Assembly (NCBI RefSeq): GCF_949628265.1
Contig: NC_088786.1
Span: 36,477,681 to 36,541,680, forward strand
Origin: Cloeon dipterum
Taxonomy: Eukaryota; Arthropoda; Insecta; Ephemeroptera; Baetidae
Length of the DNA stretch: 64,000 bases
Direction of reading: 5' to 3'
The translations under genes were made by a program, and so were the position numbers. Under the pieces are notes generated by a model. The model was not told the DNA's origin. It was given only the letters and a program-made list of their open reading frames with translations, and did not search any database. This document shows positions 57,903 to 64,000 of the stretch, in pieces (position 1 is the first letter of the stretch; each line of letters starts with the position of its first letter).

Positions 57903-59181
57903 CAACTTGGCTTATTCAGGATATTGGATTTACTTAATTTCAAAATTTCCATTGGAGAAACAATTAAAATATTAATAATTAATAGCCAGCTAAGTGCGGA
58001 GCCAGAGGAGCACCGATCTGCTGATGAGCACCCAGCGCCAACAGGAGAGAAGGCAGAGAGGGGGCGTTCGCTCTAAAAGCCGATCGCATAATTATATTTT
58101 CTATGAATCGAAAATTTTCTAAATTAAAATCGATTTTAAAAAGTTAGCAATCATTCAAAACGATAATTGAGTGTGCATTTAATAATAAAATGAGGTTAAT
58201 GGCAAATTTGAATTATAATACAAAAAAAAATATCAGGGTGGAACTGTTATTCTTGCGTCCAAAGTTTAAATATTTAGATCAAAATTTCCATTTCATAGAT
58301 AAATACTTTTAATTCGTAGCGCACAACAACAAAACATCTTGGTAGCGTTGGAACAGCGCAAGAGCTACACGAATTTTTCAAAATTTTGATTTGTTCAAAA
58401 AAATCGTGGTATTTCGAAAATTTGTCCTATTTAAAAAAAAAACCGCACACCGGCGGACGTGCCCCTCCGAGGGGCATCGACTTGTGCAGAAATCACCGCC
58501 CTCGGGCATACAGGGCCCCGGCTGGGCCCTAAAAACCAAAATTTTGTAATGTCACAAACAGCATTTTTGCACATTTAAAAATTCATAACTCGGCTATTAT
58601 GGGTCGTACAGTGAATAGCCAATGTTGATTGAACTCGCCGTAAAATTGTGCGTACTCTGGGACCCACGGCCGTCCCCGCTTTCCCCAAAAAGTGACATTT
58701 TCATTTTTTATTCTTTATTCTAGTGTGGCTGGAAGAAATGTTGACTGCTAGAAACTTTATTTCGCACCGCCCTGCGTTGATTGGCCAGGTTTGGAGTTTA
58801 AATTAGCGTTTCTGGCGAAATGTTCACACGGGAAGATAGAAAAGCGTTTTGGTAAAGGGACCTTTTATGAGCCAATTTTTAAAAACCCTTTTTTTGTATA
58901 GAATAGATTTAAATTCGCCAAGGTCATTGAAGGAAGGTGAGACCCATCGTTGGTTTTCGATATAAAAATAAGATGGAAAAAGGGTAAAAAGCGGCAGAGT
59001 AAATTTATAAATTATAATGGCCATATGTCCAAAACGTCGATGCAAAGGTTATTTCGTTTCTCTACCTGGCGGGCTCGCAGTCGCAAAGCGTCACTGTGTG
59101 ACGAAATTCAGGTATTGTTTGGTCGCCCCGCGGGCAGCCTTTTCGAAGTATTTTGAAAGGTGATTTATTTTATTCTGCAGT
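57903..59181. other. Spacer between LRR units C and D, with repeat R2 at 58440-58640
   Basis: 58440-58640 shares ACCGCACACSGGCGGAC, CACATTTAAAAATTC and TATGGGTCGT with 43775-43930. No gene. Confidence 0.5.
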
Positions 59182-59366
59182 GCTTTGAATTCGGCCGGTG
59201 CATTGTGCGTTGGGTGCATGCGCGGAAGGAGGGAAGAAAAGAGAATTCAGGCCATCTATTCACCCTCCGTCTCAATATGTTCGTCATCGCGTCAGTCTCT
59301 AGGTAGAGGGGCAACCGAAAACACTTCCGCTGCATCTCTTCTGCGTGTGTGACCATCTCAACGCCG
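59182..59366 (+). promoter_or_regulatory. Conserved 5' leader exon of LRR unit D
   Basis: Nearly identical to 48478-48697 over about 170 bp, including GGCCGGTGCATTGTGCGTTG and CTATTCACCCTCCGTCTC. Ends at donor GTAGGT (59367). Contains the 9-codon upstream ORF MFVIASVSR. Confidence 0.55.
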
Positions 59367-60222
59367 GTAGGTTTTTTTTATCAAATTTTATTAGTTTTTC
59401 CCCTTTTGTCTCCTTGCCCGCGACTAATGATGCGAATCTTAGACAAATGGTTAATTTTTCTGAGCATCCAGTCATCACACAATATTCAAATTGAACACCG
59501 AATTCTACTTTAATATTTAAAACCATTGTTTATGGAACAATAAAAACTTTCTCCGAATGTCAAAATCATCTAGAAATATCGAAATTGCAGCGCAAAAGGG
59601 AAAACCTTTGCATGTTTGACCACATTTTGTCGAATTTATTTAATTTGAGAATGCATTTTTTGGCAAAAGCATTTTTATTCCCTGGTCTGTTTCCCGCTCT
59701 TAATTTTGTGCCTGTTTCATTCCTGCGCGATCGCCTCTCAAAGCGCTCTCGTTGGGCAAAATATAAATTTAATCGCGTTACCGAAATATGGATAGATTTT
59801 GAGAAAGTAGCGAATGCATCAATCGGGCGAGAAGATCCGATCACGCGACGCGGGAGAGCGCGGGAATTGGTTGCTGGTCGCATTTTAGCCGCAGCACAAC
59901 AACAACAACACGTCATGATAGCGTTGGAATGCTCAACAACGCCATAATCTTCACTGTCGAATTGATTGTTGCCCATTTCATGCAACAAGGAAAGTCGGGT
60001 GTGCACAATTTCAACCTATTGTCCGCGTCACGACCGTATCAAAAATCCCTTTGTTAGCAATTTTAATTTAAATCGAAAATTTTACGCTGATTTATTTATA
60101 GAGTCTAGATATATTGATAAAACTGGTGTGCGTTTTAAAAAAATTGTTTGGCTCTTGAAAATTAAAAATGTTGGAAGAAAATTGCAAATGTGAATAAAAG
60201 TATTGAATTAATTTTACAGGAA
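59367..60222. other. Leader intron of LRR unit D
   Basis: Contains the family intron blocks (CACAATATTCAAATTGAACA, TTTGACCACATTTTGTCG). A 146-codon minus frame and 120-codon plus frame overlap each other at 59570-60000 without motifs; not believed. Confidence 0.5.
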
Positions 60223-62803
60223 ATGGCTACCTTTCGTGTGGATGTGCCAGACCTTCTTGAATTGGTGAGGAGAAGGACTCATGCTGAGAGCTTACTGAGA
60301 AAGCGTCTTATCAAATTCGTCGCGGAAAACGTCGGAGATTATATTCATGGAGAGAAGACCTTTGAAATTTTGCGTAAGTAACACCCTTAAATACAAATTT
60401 AATAAGCTTTAATATTTTAACTTTATATATTTTCCAAATCTAAGCACCATTCAATTTAATTGACTGAAAATTAAAATCGCCTCAGCCAATCGAACAAATT
60501 TTCACACGAAAAAGAGGTTGTTTTCTTTCGTCAGTAAAAATTACATCTTAAATCGAAGTTCAAGATAGCCTATTAAAATTTTAATAAAGCTGTGTTGCCA
60601 TCAGTTGCTAGCTTCTTTTGAACATAAATAAACTTGTAAATTTTTATTATTTATATAAATTAAATTTTGTGCATTTTTTATAGCTTTTTCTCTTCGTGAG
60701 ATGGTGCTTCATCAGCTGGTGCAACCGAGTTACAAACCAAATCTCGTTTACAATCAAGAAAACGTAGAGAGGATGATTGAGGCCTACTCTCTATTGTTCA
60801 GCCCCGCAACTAAAAAAATCGGGTTGGGAGGATTTATTTCCTTTTGCCAAAAGAAGAATATCGCTGAAAATACCACAAAGGTATTCACCTTTTTGTTTAA
60901 TATTTTCATTCATTCAGGTGTCTAAACGATTTTTTTGCAAGCAGTTTCTGGAGGCGATTTCGACCAAAGCCACTGACTTGGAGGATCTGGATCTTATTTA
61001 TGAAAAACGTGGAACGTTTTTTATAAAAAGTCAGTACTTGGAGGAGAATTCCATAGCAGCAATTCTAAGAATGGAAAACCTGAAGATTATTCATTTTTCG
61101 TTGGTCGAATACGTGCATGTGAAGCGTACTTGCAAAAATTTGAAAAAATTGCAATTCGTTAAATGCGCGAGACTGGAATGCGCTGAAGAAGATGGCGACA
61201 TAGAAGCCGACATTGAGGAATTCAAATCGAGCTTCTCTCGATTGAAAGTGTTTTTGTTCCAAGCAGACTCTTCTTCGTTTGAGAAGAAGTTGAGAAAGCA
61301 ATGCATGCAACACCTACCGAAATTAGAAGTCGTCAAAAATTTCGTTGACACCTTCGAAAACATTATGGATTTCCCAGAACTGACAATTCCAGTTGAGACG
61401 TCTGCGTTGCGTCATCTGAACGCAGCTCCAACAACCTTTGACCTGCCCGCAGCATTTCCCAACGTGACCCATTTGAGAGTAAGTAATACATATAATCTTT
61501 TAACAATAATGTGAGCATTTATATTTCAAGTTTTAGTACTCTTCACATCCTCACACCAAGAGTCTTAATTTATATATTCAGTTTATCACTTTTATAGCGA
61601 TAAAACTAGCTATTTTTAAGGCATTCTCAGTAGTGTCAAAGCAAATGGGAGATATTTGAGCAGTTCGGGGATCTAATGTCAGAGATGACAAAAAATGGTT
61701 AGTGTATTAGTGACTCGAAATGCTCAAATGGCTCAACGGGCTGGGAGGACTCGCCACTTGCTGGTTTGCGCACCGTTCCAGCAGCTTTATGGACAAATGT
61801 CTGGCGTTTCAATAAAAGACGTCGGTGCGGGGAAGCGAAAAGATGGCCCTACATTGATTTATTTTATTTAATCTCACCATGATGAGTGAGCCTAAAAATT
61901 AAAGAAAATTAAACGTCTCATGTTACAGGCGAATTGTTCCATGGGTCAGCCACAAGACAAACAACACGACTCGATTCTGAGATTCGCCAACATCGAGAGT
62001 CTAACGCTGCACATTCAGCCTTTGGGTTCTGCATTCAACCCATTTTTACAAGCGTATGGAGCCAACCTGCACACTCTCAAGATCCACCCAGTAGATTTGA
62101 TGAGTTGCCTCAACTTTTCCTTCAAAATGATTTTCGATGCTTGCCCGAAACTGCAGAAGCTGGCGTTGTTTAATGTGCAGCTTTCGGACGACAAGAATAA
62201 GACTCTCAAGTCTTTCGCGCAGCTGCGAGAGCTTCACTGGGAATTCATGTAAGATTTTAGAGCAAATTACTCGTTTGGAAGCATGATCTTTTTTTTAAAG
62301 TGTGCTGCATGCAATTATCGAGTTGAAATAATTCAAAAAATATTTGTGGTTGTTGCAGATTCTGCGATTCCTACAATTTTGACGTAACCAACATCCTGGC
62401 GGCGCCAAATCTGGAGAAATTTTCCCTCACAGATGCTCACCACAAGCTTAGCGTTGGTGACCTTCGGAAGCTTACACCCTTGGTGGCCGATAAGAAGATT
62501 TTGAACCAACTCACCAGTCTTAATTTGGATTTTTATACCTACATCGATTCTCGTGAAATCAACAACGAATGGCTGCTGGCTCTGAGAGACTTTATTGCGG
62601 TAGCCGCGGCTTATCTCCCCAATTTGATTGAATTTAAATTAGGGCTGTGGTGTAGCGATGAAGAGTCTCAATTATCGTTTGTCTATAGACCCCATCTACT
62701 GGAACGAGATACTTCTAAAATTCGTAGTAAATTTCAGGAGTTGATTGGAGATGACAGCATTTTCGAGTTCATTCGTATGATAAATGCTAGAAATCCGCTA
62801 TAG
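60223..62803 (+). CDS. LRR array unit D: leucine-rich-repeat protein, 548 aa, unknown family
   Basis: Exons: 60223-60373, 60684-60880, 60945-61478, 61929-62248 and 62359-62803; phases identical to unit C and closing to 549 codons. N-terminus: VDVPDLLELVRRRTHAESLL, then RKRLIKFVAENVGDYIHGEK and FSLREMVLHQLVQPS. LRR segments: MENLKIIHFSLVEY, NLKKLQFVKCARL, AFPNVTHLR, ANIESLTLHIQ, YGANLHTLKIHP, ACPKLQKLALFNV, SFAQLRELHW, AAPNLEKFSLTD, LTSLNLDF, LPNLIEFKLGLW. Conserved C-terminus: ELIGDDSIFEFIRMINAR. Intron 3 (61479-61928) carries repeat R3. No signal peptide, TM or known catalytic motif. AATAAA at 62829-62834. Intact splice sites, a conserved leader and a closed frame argue for a working gene. 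Function unknown; substrate-adaptor role is only an inference. Confidence 0.87.
61620..61850 (+). repeat. Dispersed repeat R3, copy 2, in intron 3 of unit D
   Basis: Matches 50540-50930 in reverse: TTTGAGCAGTTCGGGGATCT, TGTCAGAGATGACAAAAAAT, GGCGTTTCAATAAAAGACG. Confidence 0.65.
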
Positions 62804-62828
62804 TTTATTGGTTGTACATATATATCTA

Positions 62829-62834
62829 AATAAA
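62829..62834 (+). terminator. Polyadenylation signal of LRR unit D
   Basis: AATAAA 26 bp after the stop codon. Confidence 0.6.
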
Positions 62835-63388
62835 AATTTTTAGGTTAATAATCAACGGCATTTTAAGAGAATTAGATTTATCTAATTTAATTCTTATTCC
62901 CACTGGAAATCAGAAATATCAATTTGCAGAAAATTAGCACTCGAATGGTTGCAGATTTATTAACGCGGAGAGAGAATAAAACTTTTATTGAGACGTCGCT
63001 GAATTGAAGGGGAAAATTAGAATTTGAAAATAATAGGTCATTATTGCGATTAAAGCGTATCAAAGAAAGGGATGTAGAAAATGTCCACGCTGCTTTTTCC
63101 TCCTATGCTGACCATGTTAAAAGCGCTCTCGCTGGGCAGAAATTAAATTTAATAGGTATCCATGGAAAGCTGAAGATTTGCACTTTAACATAGATCAGAA
63201 CCAAAAACTAAAAATAAATAGATTTTGAGAAATCTTTGAGAATACATTTCATGCTTTCTCGGGCGAGAAAGATCCGATCACGTGATTGGTTGCAGGGCCC
63301 TCCAGCCCAGCAACCAAAGCCTTGACAGCGTCACTTTCTGTATGCACTTCAATTACGATGTCTGCAATTTATTTAATGAATTCCCCAG
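62835..63388. other. Intergenic, no gene seen
   Basis: AT-rich 3' flank; 63120-63290 resembles parts of the unit D leader intron (GAGAAAGATCCGATCACG). Confidence 0.45.
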
Positions 63389-63440
63389 TTGCATAAACCC
63401 TAAGTGTTCGAAGCCGCCAACAGATGGCGCCACCGAAGAC
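63389..63440 (+). mobile_element. Foldback MITE family F1, copy 4, one arm tip only
   Basis: CCAGTTGCATAAACCCTAAG through CCAACAGATGGCGCCACC, then replaced at 63443 by the CAGGCCCGGACTGG repeat. It keeps the CTCF-like core. Confidence 0.75.
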
Positions 63441-63442
63441 CA

Positions 63443-63540
63443 GGCCCGGACTGGCACCAAATTTTTTACCGGGGACTGTTGATTTTCGCGGCCCATCGAG
63501 CCACCGCGGCCCACTACCCCCCCCCCCAACTTTTATAATT
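63443..63540. repeat. Repeat beginning CAGGCCCGGACTGG, with C11 run
   Basis: Same start as 49768. Contains CGGCCCATCGAGCCACCGCG and a C-run near 63518-63528. Confidence 0.4.
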
Positions 63541-63545
63541 TTCAA

Positions 63546-64000
63546 TTGAAATAAAAGGCAATTTCCTCGGTGGATAGAGAGCAGGGTTGCAAAAGACCGG
63601 CATTTAAAAAAACGCGGTGCAGTGGTAAAAACGTTTTTTTTTTTCAATTTTTTTACCATTTTCTTGCGGGCCATGTTAGAATCTCAGTTTTTAATAATTT
63701 TCTAATAATTATTTGCTCATGACCTCGACTCCAGAAATTTTTAGATAACTTTTTGGAGAAATTGAGGTAGCAAATGGCAATTTAATAAAAAAAATGTGTA
63801 CCGTAGAGGAAATTTTGATCACTTCCGACCGAAATTCTTAGATTTTCATAAGGGGAAAATGGAATAAATTCATTTCTTGAATTTCTTGCGCAAGAAATTG
63901 CTAAAAATTGAGTGGTAGAAACCGTTAAAAACCAGTGGTGAAAAAAATCGGGTGGTGATATTAAAGCAAATACAACCCTGATAGTGAGCTGTTTATTTTT
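63546..64000. mobile_element. TIR element S1, copy 2, split by a hAT MITE and cut by the window end
   Basis: Left part AATTGAAATAAAAGGCAATT then CCTCGGTGGATAG; it resumes at 63981 with ATAGTGAGCTGTTTATTTTT, matching 50310-50340. Confidence 0.75.
63582..63980. mobile_element. 399-bp hAT MITE with 8-bp target duplication
   Basis: Ends CAGGGTTGCAAAAG and ACAACCCTG, i.e. the classic hAT CAGGGTTG terminus. Flanks ATAGAGAG (63574-63581) and ATAGTGAG (63981-63988) agree at 7 of 8. Non-coding, with a poly-T tract near 63637. Confidence 0.88.

Noticed and set aside
59566..60006. 146- and 120-codon frames on opposite strands in the leader intron of unit D
   Set aside because: They overlap each other, have no motif, and lie in sequence that aligns with introns of the other LRR units.

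Overview
This is nuclear DNA from an animal, almost certainly an insect. Its genes are split by short GT-AG introns, spacers are AT-rich and full of small DNA transposons, and the gene content includes two insect-type gustatory receptors, an FAXDC2-like sterol/fatty-acid hydroxylase and ribosomal protein RpS10. I could not fix the order; a paleopteran such as a mayfly is one guess, with no decisive marker.

Layout. 1-4.2 kb: two tandem gustatory receptor genes on the + strand, the first missing its 5' exons. 4.2-10.6 kb: no gene, but a TIR element built round a 357-bp tandem repeat. 10.6-13.85 kb: a five-exon hydroxylase with three histidine boxes. 13.9-25.9 kb: gene-poor, with several MITE families and one good TATA promoter candidate. 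25.95-26.9 kb: RpS10. 27-37 kb: repeats, including a nested transposon and a 110-bp-arm hairpin, plus exon-like islands on the - strand (34.2-37.44 kb) that I cannot assign. 38.65-42.4 kb: two + strand exons of an unrecognised gene around a GC-rich island. 42.5-62.8 kb: a tandem array of four related leucine-rich-repeat (LRR) genes. Two are intact five-exon genes of 541 and 548 aa and two are broken by transposons. A 5'-truncated LINE lies between the first two units. 62.8-64 kb: nested MITEs.

How it fits together. The receptor pair and the LRR array are tandem expansions of the kind seen in chemosensory or rapidly evolving families. RpS10 and the hydroxylase are single housekeeping or metabolic genes. 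There is no operon logic; the shared theme is transposon traffic. Small TIR elements occupy introns of both receptors and the hydroxylase, mark a deletion in one LRR copy, disrupt another, and spread a CTCF-like motif in convergent pairs. The LRR array is the best candidate for something undescribed: the 5' leaders of two units (one of them a dead gene) look better conserved than the coding exons.

Exon borders were placed by eye from splice consensus, reading-frame phase and paralogue comparison. No alignment or database search was run.
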